Below are positions 38,759 through 47,130 of a DNA stretch of 64,000 nt, one piece after another; the stretch's first letter is position 1, and each line of letters opens with the position of its first letter. Position numbers and translations under genes: made by a program. The stretch covers positions 191,316 through 255,315 of the forward strand of contig NZ_JAIUFY010000015.1 in the NCBI RefSeq assembly GCF_020165855.1. Direction: 5' to 3'. Source of the DNA: Celeribacter litoreus (GTDB lineage Bacteria; Pseudomonadota; Alphaproteobacteria; Rhodobacterales; Rhodobacteraceae). The notes beneath the pieces are model-generated. The model was not told where the DNA came from. It was given only the letters and a program-made list of their open reading frames with translations, and searched no databases.

Positions 38759-40416
38759 GCGCGCGTCTTCTCTATCTTCCTTTGGGCGGTGCCGGTGAAA
38801 TCGGCATGAACTGTTATGTCTACGGTTACGGCCCTCTCAATGACGAACGCTATATCGTGGTCGATCTCGGCGTGACCTTCCCGTCGATGGACGGCACGCC
38901 TGGTGTTGACCTGATCTTTGCCGACATTTCCTGGCTCGAAGAGCGCAAGGACCGGATCGACGGGATTTTCATCACCCACGCACACGAAGACCACGTTGGC
39001 GCCATCGGCCATCTCTGGCCACGTCTCGACGCGCCGGTATATGCGCGGGCCTTCACGGCCCACCTTGCCCGCCTCAAATTCGAAGAGCACGGCCACGACG
39101 AGCTTCAGATCAAGACCGTGTCGCGCTGGCCGGAAACGGTCACTTGCGGCCCGTTCACCGTCGGATTTGCGCCGATCTCTCATTCCATTCCCGAAAGTTC
39201 CGCCCTCGTGATCGACACGCCGGCGGGCCGCATTTTGCACTCCGGCGACTTCAAGGTCGACGAGAACCCCGTTGTGGGGGAGCCGTTTGACCGCGAGATG
39301 TTCGAAGAGATTTCCAAAGGCGGGATCAAAGCGCTCGTCTGCGACTCCACCAACGTGTTCAACACCAATCCGGGTCGCTCAGAATCAGAGGTGATTGAGC
39401 CGTTGGCAGAGCTAATTGCCTCGCTAGATGGTATGGTGGCTGCGACGACCTTTGCTTCCAACATCGCACGCGTGAAAACGCTTGCAGAGGCGGGATCCAA
39501 GGCCGGACGGTCCGTTGTCCTGTTGGGCCGTGCAATGCGCCGGATGATCACTGCCGCGATCGAGACAGGCATCATTTCCGACTTCCCGAAAACCGTGTCA
39601 CCCGAGAACGCAGCAGACATTCCGCGTGAAAACCTGATGCTCCTGACAACGGGCTCTCAGGGTGAATACCGCGCCGCCACTGCACAGCTCTCGCGCGGCA
39701 AATACCTCGGCCTCAAGATGGCCGAGGGTGACACGATGATCTTCTCGTCCAAGACCATCCCGGGCAACGAGGTCGCCATCGGGCGTATTCTCAATAGCTT
39801 CTCTGAAATGGGCGTAGAGACGATTTCCGGCCGCGACGACATTCACGTCTCTGGCCACGCGAACCAGCCTGATCTCTCTCTGATGCACGAGATCGTCAAG
39901 CCGCAGGTTGTCATTCCCATGCACGGTGAGCACCGCCACTTGCGGGAGCACGCCAAGATCGCCGAGAGCAACGGCTACCAATCCATCGTTGCGCCGAACG
40001 GGGTCGGGGTCGATATCGGGGGCAACACGCCGAAGATTTCCGAATACGTCGAAACAGGCCGCACCTATCTCGATGGCTCGATCCAGATCGGGGCAATGGA
40101 CGGGATTGTGCGTGATCGCATCCGGATGGCGATGAACGGCCTCGTGGTGGCCACGGTGATCATCGAGGACGATGAACCGCTCGGCGATTGCTGGTGTGAG
40201 GTCCGTGGCCTGCCAGAAACTGGCCTGTCGCGTGCGCCGCTGGTGGATGTGCTCGAAGAGGACGTGAACCAGTTCCTCATGCGCGCAAAGAAGAAGACGC
40301 TGTCTGACGACGACAAGCTCGAAGACGACATGCGCCGCATCATTCGCAAGACGACGCAGGAAGAGGTGGGCAAAAAGCCCGAGGTCCAGATCGTGATCTC
40401 GCGTCTGTCTTCCTGA
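38755..40416 (+). CDS. rnj: ribonuclease J
   Basis: A 553-residue metallo-beta-lactamase/beta-CASP ribonuclease that acts in mRNA decay and rRNA maturation (5'-to-3' exonuclease and endonuclease). The zinc motif THAHEDHVGAIGHL (about residues 72-85) and the beta-CASP region with SGHANQPDLSLMHEIVKPQ are present. A C-terminal RNase J-specific domain completes the protein. The ATG overlaps the coaX stop (ATGA). Two terminators follow, ending the array that began at nuoA. It is the last gene of that unit. Confidence 0.95.
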   Translation: MSARLLYLPLGGAGEIGMNCYVYGYGPLNDERYIVVDLGVTFPSMDGTPGVDLIFADISWLEERKDRIDGIFITHAHEDHVGAIGHLWPRLDAPVYARAFTAHLARLKFEEHGHDELQIKTVSRWPETVTCGPFTVGFAPISHSIPESSALVIDTPAGRILHSGDFKVDENPVVGEPFDREMFEEISKGGIKALVCDSTNVFNTNPGRSESEVIEPLAELIASLDGMVAATTFASNIARVKTLAEAGSKAGRSVVLLGRAMRRMITAAIETGIISDFPKTVSPENAADIPRENLMLLTTGSQGEYRAATAQLSRGKYLGLKMAEGDTMIFSSKTIPGNEVAIGRILNSFSEMGVETISGRDDIHVSGHANQPDLSLMHEIVKPQVVIPMHGEHRHLREHAKIAESNGYQSIVAPNGVGVDIGGNTPKISEYVETGRTYLDGSIQIGAMDGIVRDRIRMAMNGLVVATVIIEDDEPLGDCWCEVRGLPETGLSRAPLVDVLEEDVNQFLMRAKKKTLSDDDKLEDDMRRIIRKTTQEEVGKKPEVQIVISRLSS

Positions 40417-40446
40417 GCGATGCATCACTCAGCGAACTAGAATTTG

Positions 40447-40474
40447 CGGCCTGACGTTTGTCGGGCCGTTTTTC
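40447..40474 (+). terminator. first terminator after rnj
   Basis: CGGCC-t-GAC (40447-40455) pairs with GTC-g-GGCCG (40460-40468) across a 4-nt loop, followed by TTTTTC. It is a good Rho-independent terminator for the plus-strand array. Confidence 0.7.
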
Positions 40475-40487
40475 TTTGCGCAAAAGA

Positions 40488-40515
40488 AAACCCGCGCCGG
40501 AGCGCGGGTTTTTTA
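40488..40515 (+). terminator. second, bidirectional terminator between rnj and the helicase gene
   Basis: AAACCCGCGC (40488-40497) pairs with GCGCGGGTTT (40502-40511) around a CGGA loop, with T-runs on both strands. It can serve rnj and the convergent helicase gene. Confidence 0.85.
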
Positions 40516-40537
40516 ATTCTTGGACGCGAAACTGCGA

Positions 40538-41986
40538 TCAGCCAGCTTGCTTCTCAAACCGCTCTTCAAAGCTCAGCGCGATGAAAGAGGGCAGGTGGTC
40601 TCCGAGGCCAATCACCTTGTCGTTGTCGCGGCGGCCACCACGTTCGCGGCGCGGTTTCTGTTCCTGCTTCGCAGGCTCTTCCTTCGTCGCGGTTTCTTTT
40701 ACTGCGACAGGTGCCGTGTCCTGAGCCTCTTGCTTCGGCTCGTCGGACTTGCGACGGCGGGAGCGGCTGCGCTTCGGCTTCTCGGACTGAGCTTCTGACT
40801 TGGCGGTGTCTTTGCTCTCGTCTTCCGGTGCAGAGGACCCGAGCGGGTTTTCCATGCGCGGGATTTCTTTGGCGACGAGTTTCTCGACGGCGTCAAAGTT
40901 TTTCTCGTCACGCGGCTCAACGAGGGTGATCGCCTTGCCGTCGCGACCTGCGCGACCGGTGCGGCCGATGCGGTGCACGTAGTCTTCCGGATGGCCAGGC
41001 ACGTCGAAGTTGAACACGTGCGTCACGGAGGGCACATCGAGACCGCGTGCGGCGACGTCAGACGCAATCAGGAGCTTGATCTCACCATTGCGGAATTTGT
41101 CGAGCGTTGCGTTACGCTGGCTCTGGTCGAGATCGCCGTGGATCGGTGCGGCGTCGTAGCCGTACTTTTGCAGGGATTTCGCGCAGATATCGACGTCTGT
41201 TTTCCGGTTGCAGAAGATCACAGCGTTCTGGAGCGTGTCGCCCTCAGCGTCGAGCAGGGCGCGGAGCACCTTGCGCTTCTCGGAGGCGGCGCGATCACGA
41301 CGCGATCCTTTGAACATCAGAGCGTGCTGTTCGATGCGCTCGGATGCCGTCGCCTGACGGGCAACTTCGACTTTCGCTGGTGCCGAGAGGAAGGTGTTGG
41401 TGATCCGCTCGATTTCCGGCGCCATCGTCGCCGAGAAGAACAGGGTCTGGCGGGTGAAGGGCGTGAGGCTAAAGATGCGTTCGATGTCAGGGATAAAGCC
41501 CATGTCGAGCATCCTGTCGGCTTCGTCCACCACCATGATCTGAACGCCGGTCAAAAGGAGCTTGCCGCGCTCGAAATGGTCAAGCAGGCGACCCGGGGTC
41601 GCGATCAGAACGTCGACGCCACGGTCGATGAGGGCGTCCTGTTCTTTGAAGCTAACACCACCGATCAGGAGCGCTTTGGTCAGCTTCATGTATTTCGTGT
41701 ATTGATCGAAGTTTTCCGCAACCTGCGCCGCGAGTTCCCGTGTCGGCGCGAGCACCAAAGAGCGCGGCATCCGCGCACGTGCGCGTCCACGGCCGAGCAT
41801 GGTGATCATCGGAAGCACGAAAGAGGCTGTCTTACCCGTCCCGGTTTGCGCGATCCCGAGCACGTCCTTGCCTTCAAGCGCAGGAGGAATCGCACCAGCC
41901 TGAATCGGAGTGGGGCTCTCGTAGCCGGCGTCTTGGACGGCGCGGAGAACTTTCGGGTCGAGGTTAAGATCAGTAAACTTTGTCAA
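40538..41986 (-). CDS. DEAD-box ATP-dependent RNA helicase, RhlE-like
   Basis: A DEAD-box helicase of about 482 residues. The Q-motif is FTDLNLDPKVLRAVQDAGYE, and motif I is AQTGTGKTAS. Motif II is DEAD and motif III SAT. Motif VI is HRIGRTGRAGRDG. A long basic, Arg/Lys/Glu-rich tail (about 385-470) containing RSRSRRRKSDEPK probably contacts RNA. The start is taken as TTG at 41986 (MTKFTDLN), with AAAGG upstream and homologues beginning there. A GTG at 42034 would add sixteen residues. It acts in rRNA or mRNA remodelling. The precise RhlE/CsdA/SrmB class is not certain. Convergent with rnj. Confidence 0.93.
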   Translation of the reverse strand: MTKFTDLNLDPKVLRAVQDAGYESPTPIQAGAIPPALEGKDVLGIAQTGTGKTASFVLPMITMLGRGRARARMPRSLVLAPTRELAAQVAENFDQYTKYMKLTKALLIGGVSFKEQDALIDRGVDVLIATPGRLLDHFERGKLLLTGVQIMVVDEADRMLDMGFIPDIERIFSLTPFTRQTLFFSATMAPEIERITNTFLSAPAKVEVARQATASERIEQHALMFKGSRRDRAASEKRKVLRALLDAEGDTLQNAVIFCNRKTDVDICAKSLQKYGYDAAPIHGDLDQSQRNATLDKFRNGEIKLLIASDVAARGLDVPSVTHVFNFDVPGHPEDYVHRIGRTGRAGRDGKAITLVEPRDEKNFDAVEKLVAKEIPRMENPLGSSAPEDESKDTAKSEAQSEKPKRSRSRRRKSDEPKQEAQDTAPVAVKETATKEEPAKQEQKPRRERGGRRDNDKVIGLGDHLPSFIALSFEERFEKQAG

Positions 41987-42138
41987 TGGTTGCCTTTCGT
42001 GATGTGCGGCTAAAAAGTCGGCCGCTAACACCACGCGGCCCGTCTGGTCGGATTACCAGAGCGTCATTGCGCGCGTTCTACGCCCGAAACCGTAAAAGGT
42101 CAAGGAAAGCCCGTCTTTGCGCTGATTAAGTATGGAAA

Positions 42139-42161
42139 CTGGCGCCGAAAAGGGGCGCCAG
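42139..42161 (-). terminator. terminator of prfC
   Basis: On the minus strand CTGGCGCC and GGCGCCAG (42139-42146 and 42154-42161) form a perfect 8-bp stem with a short loop, followed by TTTCC. It lies directly downstream of the prfC stop. Confidence 0.7.
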
Positions 42162-42166
42162 TCGCT

Positions 42167-43783
42167 TTAGACCATCATTTCTTTCGTCGCCGACAGCGTC
42201 AGTTCCGGATAATCGCGTTCAATCCGGTCGATGTCCCATTGCAGGCGCGTGAGGAACACGGGGTCGCCGTCGTGGTCGTAGGAAATGTGCTGTTTGTTGG
42301 CGTTGATGCACTTGTCCAACTCGGCCTTCGGACCAGTGACCCAACGCGCCGAGGTGAATTGCGACGCGTCAAACCGCACGGGGAGACCGTATTCGAGTTC
42401 GATCCGGCTCGCGAGCACTTCGAACTGAAGCGCGCCCACAACGCCGACGATAAAGCCGGAGCCGATCGCCGGTTTAAAGACCTTCGCAGCACCTTCCTCA
42501 GCAAACTGCATGAGGGCTTTTTCAAGGTGCTTTGCTTTCATCGGGTCGCCCGCACGGACGCCTTGGAGCAATTCCGGCGCAAAGGACGGGATGCCGGTCA
42601 CGCGGATGTCTTCGCCCTCGGTCAGCGTGTCGCCGATGCGCAGCTGTCCGTGGTTCGGAATGCCGATGATATCACCTGCCCAAGCCTCTTCTGCGAGTTC
42701 GCGGTCGGAGGCGAGGAAGAGAACGGGGTTCGAGATCGCCATCGGCTTCTTGGAGCGCACATGGGTGAGCTTCATCCCGCGTTTGAAATGGCCCGACGCA
42801 AGGCGGACAAAGGCCACGCGGTCACGGTGTTTCGGGTCCATATTCGCCTGCACTTTGAAGACGTAGCCCATGACCTTTTTCTCATCAGGGCTGATCTCGC
42901 GCGGGGAGGCATTTTGAACTTGCGGTTCAGGGCCGTATTTGGCGATGCCGTCCATGAGTTCCTGTACGCCGAAGGAGTTGATCGCGGAGCCGAACCAGAT
43001 CGGTGTCAACGTGCCCTGAAGGAAAGCCTCACGGTCGAACGGCGGCAACAATTCACGCGCCATTTCAAGCTCTTCCTTGAGTTGCTCAAGAAGATGCTCC
43101 GGCACATATTCGGCGAGTTTCGGGTCATCAAGGCCCTCAATCTTGATGCTCTCGGCGACCTTGTTGCGGTCAGCGCGGTCCATCAGTTCAAGGCGGTCAT
43201 TGAGCACGTCGTAGCAGCCGAGGAAGTCACGACCGACGCCGATGGGCCAAGAGGCGGGCGTCACGTCAATGGCGAGGTTTTCCTGAATCTCATCGATGAT
43301 TTCGAGCGTATCACGGCTCTCGCGGTCCATCTTGTTACAGAAGGTCAGGATCGGCAGATCGCGTAGACGGCAGACCTCAAAGAGTTTCTGCGTCTGACTC
43401 TCCACGCCTTTCGCCCCGTCGATCACCATGATCGCCGCATCCACGGCGGTCAGCGTCCGGTAGGTGTCTTCGGAAAAGTCCGAGTGGCCGGGTGTGTCAA
43501 CGAGATTGAAGCGGTGGTTCTGAAAGTCGAACGACATGGCAGAAGCCGACACGGAAATCCCGCGATCCTTTTCCATCTGCATAAAGTCGGAGCGTGTGCG
43601 CCGTGCTTCGCCTTTCGCGCGCACCTGACCGGCCATCTGAATCGCGCCACCATACAGAAGGAATTTCTCCGTCAACGTCGTTTTACCGGCGTCCGGGTGC
43701 GAGATGATGGCGAAGGTCCGGCGACGAGCAATCTCGTCCGGCAAATCAAGGGCGGTGTGTGAAGCGTTCGACATGGCGCTCAT
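42167..43783 (-). CDS. prfC: peptide chain release factor 3
   Basis: A translational GTPase of about 538 residues that recycles RF1/RF2 after termination. G1 is SHPDAGKTTLTEKFL, and G2 includes the GISVSASA region. G3 is DTPGHSDFSEDTYR and G4 is NKMDRE, followed by domain II and the RF3-specific C-terminal domain with QFEVLASRIELEYGLPV. The start is chosen at 43783 (MSAMSNASH). ATG 43774 is also possible. An upstream ATG at 43849 would add 22 unrelated residues. Monocistronic. Confidence 0.96.
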   Translation of the reverse strand: MSAMSNASHTALDLPDEIARRRTFAIISHPDAGKTTLTEKFLLYGGAIQMAGQVRAKGEARRTRSDFMQMEKDRGISVSASAMSFDFQNHRFNLVDTPGHSDFSEDTYRTLTAVDAAIMVIDGAKGVESQTQKLFEVCRLRDLPILTFCNKMDRESRDTLEIIDEIQENLAIDVTPASWPIGVGRDFLGCYDVLNDRLELMDRADRNKVAESIKIEGLDDPKLAEYVPEHLLEQLKEELEMARELLPPFDREAFLQGTLTPIWFGSAINSFGVQELMDGIAKYGPEPQVQNASPREISPDEKKVMGYVFKVQANMDPKHRDRVAFVRLASGHFKRGMKLTHVRSKKPMAISNPVLFLASDRELAEEAWAGDIIGIPNHGQLRIGDTLTEGEDIRVTGIPSFAPELLQGVRAGDPMKAKHLEKALMQFAEEGAAKVFKPAIGSGFIVGVVGALQFEVLASRIELEYGLPVRFDASQFTSARWVTGPKAELDKCINANKQHISYDHDGDPVFLTRLQWDIDRIERDYPELTLSATKEMMV

Positions 43784-43881
43784 ATACGTCTGCTCATGGG
43801 ACTGGGCAATGGGGAATGGCGTGGAAACCACCGCCATGGGTGTTTCCACATGGCGCAGTGCGAGTCAGACGCCTCGTGGTG

Positions 43882-45000
43882 TCAGTCCCGGTTGATCAGG
43901 CGCAGGAGATTGTTGGCAGCTTTGGCTTCTCGCACGCCAGGGCGCATTTCGGACTTTCGGCCGGCCTGCGCGACGGTGTGCCCTTCGGCGATGCAGATGC
44001 GCATCGTGGCTGGCAGGAAAGGCTGAGCGCGACTGTCGGCAAACATGCTTTCTGCGGCGAGACCCTCTGCAAAGATTGTTTCGTGCTCGTCAAACATGAG
44101 CTGGAAATAATCGACAAATCCGCCTTCGGCCTGAATGACGTCGTGACCGTTCACGAGATGACGCGCTTTTACGAGCACTTCGGCGCAGCTTTTGGGCCAA
44201 GCGCTCTCCTGGCGGTCGCGGATAAAAATGCGATGGTTCGGTGACAGCATCAGGTCGCCCGTGTTGTCGAATGCGCCCGCTTTAATCACGATCGGGGCGA
44301 ACGCACCCGTGGCGCGCATGGTGGTCATGCCGATCCAGCGCACGGTTCGCGGGCCGTTATCTCGGGTCAGAACGCTGTCGCCGACACTCAGGTCTTCAAT
44401 TGGCTTTTGCAGCCCGTTGGCAAGCGTGATCCGCGTCCCGCGCGAAAAGGCGAGGCAGGCGACTTCTCCGAGGCGGGCGCGCACGTTTTCGGTGTCGAGC
44501 TTGATAAGTGCGTATTCCGCCTCGTGCTTTAGAGGCGCGAAGGGAAGGAAAAGCACGTCCTCGATCATGCCTTTCGCATCGGTTTCCACAACGACGAGGA
44601 TCTCGACCGTCGCACCGCAAAGCCCCATAAGTGTCGCGATGCAGTCGAGATGCAGAGTGTTTCCCGGAGTGCAAATTTCTGAGCCACCTGCAACGGTGAG
44701 ACGCTCTTCGTCCACATGAATGGAAAGTCGCGCTCCGTTGGCGTAGCGGGAAAGTTGATAGCTGTCGGCGAGTTCGATGTCGTCCGCGTGGCGGAGGCTA
44801 TCGCCAAGATTGGCTCCGCTGACCACTTTCAGATCGCAGCCACGGTAGACCACAAGCGTCTGCTCGGGCGCGCTTCTCTCCGCATAAGACGCGATATCTT
44901 TGCTATAAAGACCCACGGAAACCTCCGAACGCACTGGCGTTCCACTATTTAACTTGGCAACTATCCCTTCGTTATTATGGAAACTGCCAAAGTTGAACAT
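43882..45000 (-). CDS. Hint-domain protein lacking the nucleophilic cysteine
   Basis: A 372-residue protein with a C-terminal Hint (Hedgehog/intein) domain of the type common in Rhodobacterales, from about residue 175: GTRITLANGLQKPIEDLSVG, then SVLTRDNGPRTVRWIG and LVNGHDVIQ. In canonical Hint domains a cysteine precedes FxxGT. Here the sequence reads CLAFSRGT, so the residue at that position is alanine. The cysteine two residues earlier is out of register, and self-processing is doubtful. The N-terminal half has no recognised domain. The start is uncertain: ATG 45000 has GGAG 9 nt upstream, while GTG 44916 has an excellent GGAGG 5 nt upstream. Function unknown, possibly exported. Confidence 0.8.
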   Translation of the reverse strand: MFNFGSFHNNEGIVAKLNSGTPVRSEVSVGLYSKDIASYAERSAPEQTLVVYRGCDLKVVSGANLGDSLRHADDIELADSYQLSRYANGARLSIHVDEERLTVAGGSEICTPGNTLHLDCIATLMGLCGATVEILVVVETDAKGMIEDVLFLPFAPLKHEAEYALIKLDTENVRARLGEVACLAFSRGTRITLANGLQKPIEDLSVGDSVLTRDNGPRTVRWIGMTTMRATGAFAPIVIKAGAFDNTGDLMLSPNHRIFIRDRQESAWPKSCAEVLVKARHLVNGHDVIQAEGGFVDYFQLMFDEHETIFAEGLAAESMFADSRAQPFLPATMRICIAEGHTVAQAGRKSEMRPGVREAKAANNLLRLINRD

Positions 45001-45214
45001 TTTTCTGTTCTCCGCGGTGCCACTTACTCACAAAACTTATTCTATGGGCGTTATTGCCCCCCAAGAGTGTCCGAATTGGGGCACGATTGGTTCATTCTGA
45101 CGGAGCTGCGGACACCTCCAAAGCCGCACAGGATTTGTGCGGGCGCGTGAGGCGGGTGACACGGCGGAGACCGTCGCTTACAACCGTTTTTGAAACGCTA
45201 TTCGGGAGTAGATC
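45001..45214. promoter_or_regulatory. divergent intergenic region, Hint gene and SDR gene
   Basis: About 214 bp hold the promoters of two divergent genes. I see no convincing -35/-10 pair and no notable repeat. A small plus-strand reading frame here lacks a plausible ribosome site and is not supported. Confidence 0.3.
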
Positions 45215-45994
45215 ATGGATCTTGGAATCAAAGGTAAACGCGCGCTCGTTTGTGCATCGTCAAAGGGGCTCGGGCTCGGCTGTGCCCGCGCTCTGGCTGA
45301 GGCGGGTGTTGATCTCGTGATGAATGCGCGTGGCGTTGAGGCGCTCGAAGCCTCCGCTGAAGCCATTCGCGCAGAGTTCGGCGTGGATGTTGTCACCGTT
45401 GCTGCCGATATTACGACCGAAGACGGTCGCGCCGCTGTTCTCGAAAAAGCGGCAGGTGTTGATATCCTCGTCAATAACGCCGGTGGCCCGCCGCCGGGGA
45501 TGTGGACCGATTGGGAGCGTGACGATTTCATTGCTGCTCTGGACGCCAACATGCTCGCGCCAATTTCTCTGATCAAAGCGCTGGTTCCGGGCATGATGGA
45601 GCGTGGCTGGGGCCGTGTCGTCAACATCACGTCTGTGTCGGTGAAATCCCCAATCGGTGTTCTGGGTCTTTCGAACTCCGCGCGCGCTGGTCTCACAGGT
45701 TACGTTGCAGGCACGTCGCGTCAGGTCGCGGGCGCAGGCGTTGTCATGAACAACCTTCTGCCGGGCTTCCACGCGACGGATCGTATGGTGGGCATGGACC
45801 AAAATCAGGCCAACGCAACCGGCACAACGCCGGAAGAAGTGCGCGCCGGTCGCAGCCAGGGAATCCCCGCAGGGCGCTATGGCACCACCGAAGAGTTCGG
45901 TGCCACTTGCGCCTTCATGTGTTCGCAATACGCCGGTTTTATGATCGGGCAGAATATCCTGCTCGATGGTGGCGCGACCAACAGCACGATGTAA
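45215..45994 (+). CDS. atypical SDR-family protein (3-oxoacyl-ACP reductase-like) lacking the catalytic Tyr/Lys
   Basis: A 259-residue short-chain dehydrogenase fold. The cofactor loop is CASSKGLGLGCARALAEAG (about residues 12-30) in place of TGxxxGxG. NNAGGPPPG and the active-site region NITSVSVKSPIGVLGLSNSA follow. Where YxxxK should stand, the chain reads SNSARAG, so both catalytic Tyr and Lys are missing. This matches a known SDR subgroup (BKR_like, cd05344 as I recall) with imperfect motifs. It may bind NAD(P) without classic catalysis, or use other residues. A GGGAG site precedes the ATG. It is 25 nt upstream of the arsM-like gene, so the two are likely an operon. Confidence 0.85.
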   Translation: MDLGIKGKRALVCASSKGLGLGCARALAEAGVDLVMNARGVEALEASAEAIRAEFGVDVVTVAADITTEDGRAAVLEKAAGVDILVNNAGGPPPGMWTDWERDDFIAALDANMLAPISLIKALVPGMMERGWGRVVNITSVSVKSPIGVLGLSNSARAGLTGYVAGTSRQVAGAGVVMNNLLPGFHATDRMVGMDQNQANATGTTPEEVRAGRSQGIPAGRYGTTEEFGATCAFMCSQYAGFMIGQNILLDGGATNSTM

Positions 45995-46019
45995 TTGAAA
46001 GTCAGTTAGGGAGAACAAA

Positions 46020-47075
46020 ATGAGCCACGCAGATGTGCAAGAGTATTATGGCAAGGTTCTACAAGGCAGCGGGGATCTCAAAACCAATGCCTGCTGTTCT
46101 CCCGACGATTTGTCGGCAGAGCTGAAAGCGGCTCTGTCGAACGTGCATGACGAGGTTCTCGCCCGCTATTACGGGTGCGGATTGATTGCCCCTGATCTTC
46201 TGGAAGGCGCGCGCATTCTCGACCTCGGCTCAGGCTCCGGTCGCGATGTTTACGCTCTGGCGCAATATGTCGGCGAAAACGGGCAGGTCGTCGGCGTCGA
46301 TATGACCGACGAACAGCTTGATGTCGCGCGGCGTCATGAGGAGTGGCACCGCGAGAAGTTCGGCTATGCGACCTCTAATGTCGCCTTCCATCAGGGCTAT
46401 ATCGAAAAGCTCGACGAGCTGCCGCTTGAGCCCGAGAGCTTTGATGTGATCGTTTCCAACTGCGTGCTGAACCTCGCGCTGGACAAACCCGCCGTGCTGC
46501 GCGAGGCCTATCGCCTGCTCAAACCGGGCGGAGAGATGTATTTCTCTGACGTCTACGCCGACCGCCGTGTGCCAGAGGCACTTCGGGCCGATCCGGTGCT
46601 TTACGGCGAATGCCTCTCTGGCGCGCTCTATTGGAATGATTTTGAGTATATGGCGCGCGCTGCCGGGTTCGGGGATCCGCGCCGTGTGACGCATCGTGAA
46701 CTCACCGTGGAAAATCCGGAACTCGAAGCCAAAGTTGCGCCGATCAAGTTTCTGTCCGCAACCTACCGACTGTTCAAACTCGACCTCGAACCCGAGTGCG
46801 AGGATTACGGGCAGGCGGTGATCTACAATGGCACGGTTCCGGGCGCGCCGCATCGGTTCGAACTCGACGCTGGCCACGTGATTGAAACCGGCAAGGTGTT
46901 CCCAGTTTGTGGCAACACCTTCAAGATGCTGCAAGACACGCGGTTCGCGCCGCATTTCGACTTTATTGGCGATTTTTCGACTCATTATGGCATTTTCGCA
47001 GGGTGCGGAGGCAACAGCCCGTTCGACAGCCTCGGGTCCGATGGTGACGGGTCCGCGTCGGCCTGCGGTTGCTAA
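46020..47075 (+). CDS. arsM: arsenite S-adenosylmethyltransferase
   Basis: A 351-residue SAM-dependent methyltransferase of the ArsM type, which methylates As(III). The SAM motif is ILDLGSGSGRDVYALAQYVG (about residues 66-85). As-binding cysteines are expected at NACCSPDD (about 25-26), SNCVLNLALD (about 151-160) and YGECLSGALYW (about 202-212). The C-terminal third, with PVCGNTFKM, is the extended ArsM domain, and the chain ends with a cysteine-rich tail (SASACGC). No arsR, arsB or arsC is nearby. It follows the atypical SDR gene by 25 nt. The assignment is by motif. Substrate range (other metalloids) is open. Confidence 0.9.
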   Translation: MSHADVQEYYGKVLQGSGDLKTNACCSPDDLSAELKAALSNVHDEVLARYYGCGLIAPDLLEGARILDLGSGSGRDVYALAQYVGENGQVVGVDMTDEQLDVARRHEEWHREKFGYATSNVAFHQGYIEKLDELPLEPESFDVIVSNCVLNLALDKPAVLREAYRLLKPGGEMYFSDVYADRRVPEALRADPVLYGECLSGALYWNDFEYMARAAGFGDPRRVTHRELTVENPELEAKVAPIKFLSATYRLFKLDLEPECEDYGQAVIYNGTVPGAPHRFELDAGHVIETGKVFPVCGNTFKMLQDTRFAPHFDFIGDFSTHYGIFAGCGGNSPFDSLGSDGDGSASACGC

Positions 47076-47130
47076 GACGGTACTGGGCTGATAGGGAGCT
47101 TGAGAGTTTTCGTCAGATAAAGACCGCCCC

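Noticed and set aside
45054-45320. Small plus-strand frame before the atypical SDR
   Set aside because: No ribosome site or homology, and it overlaps the true start of the SDR gene.
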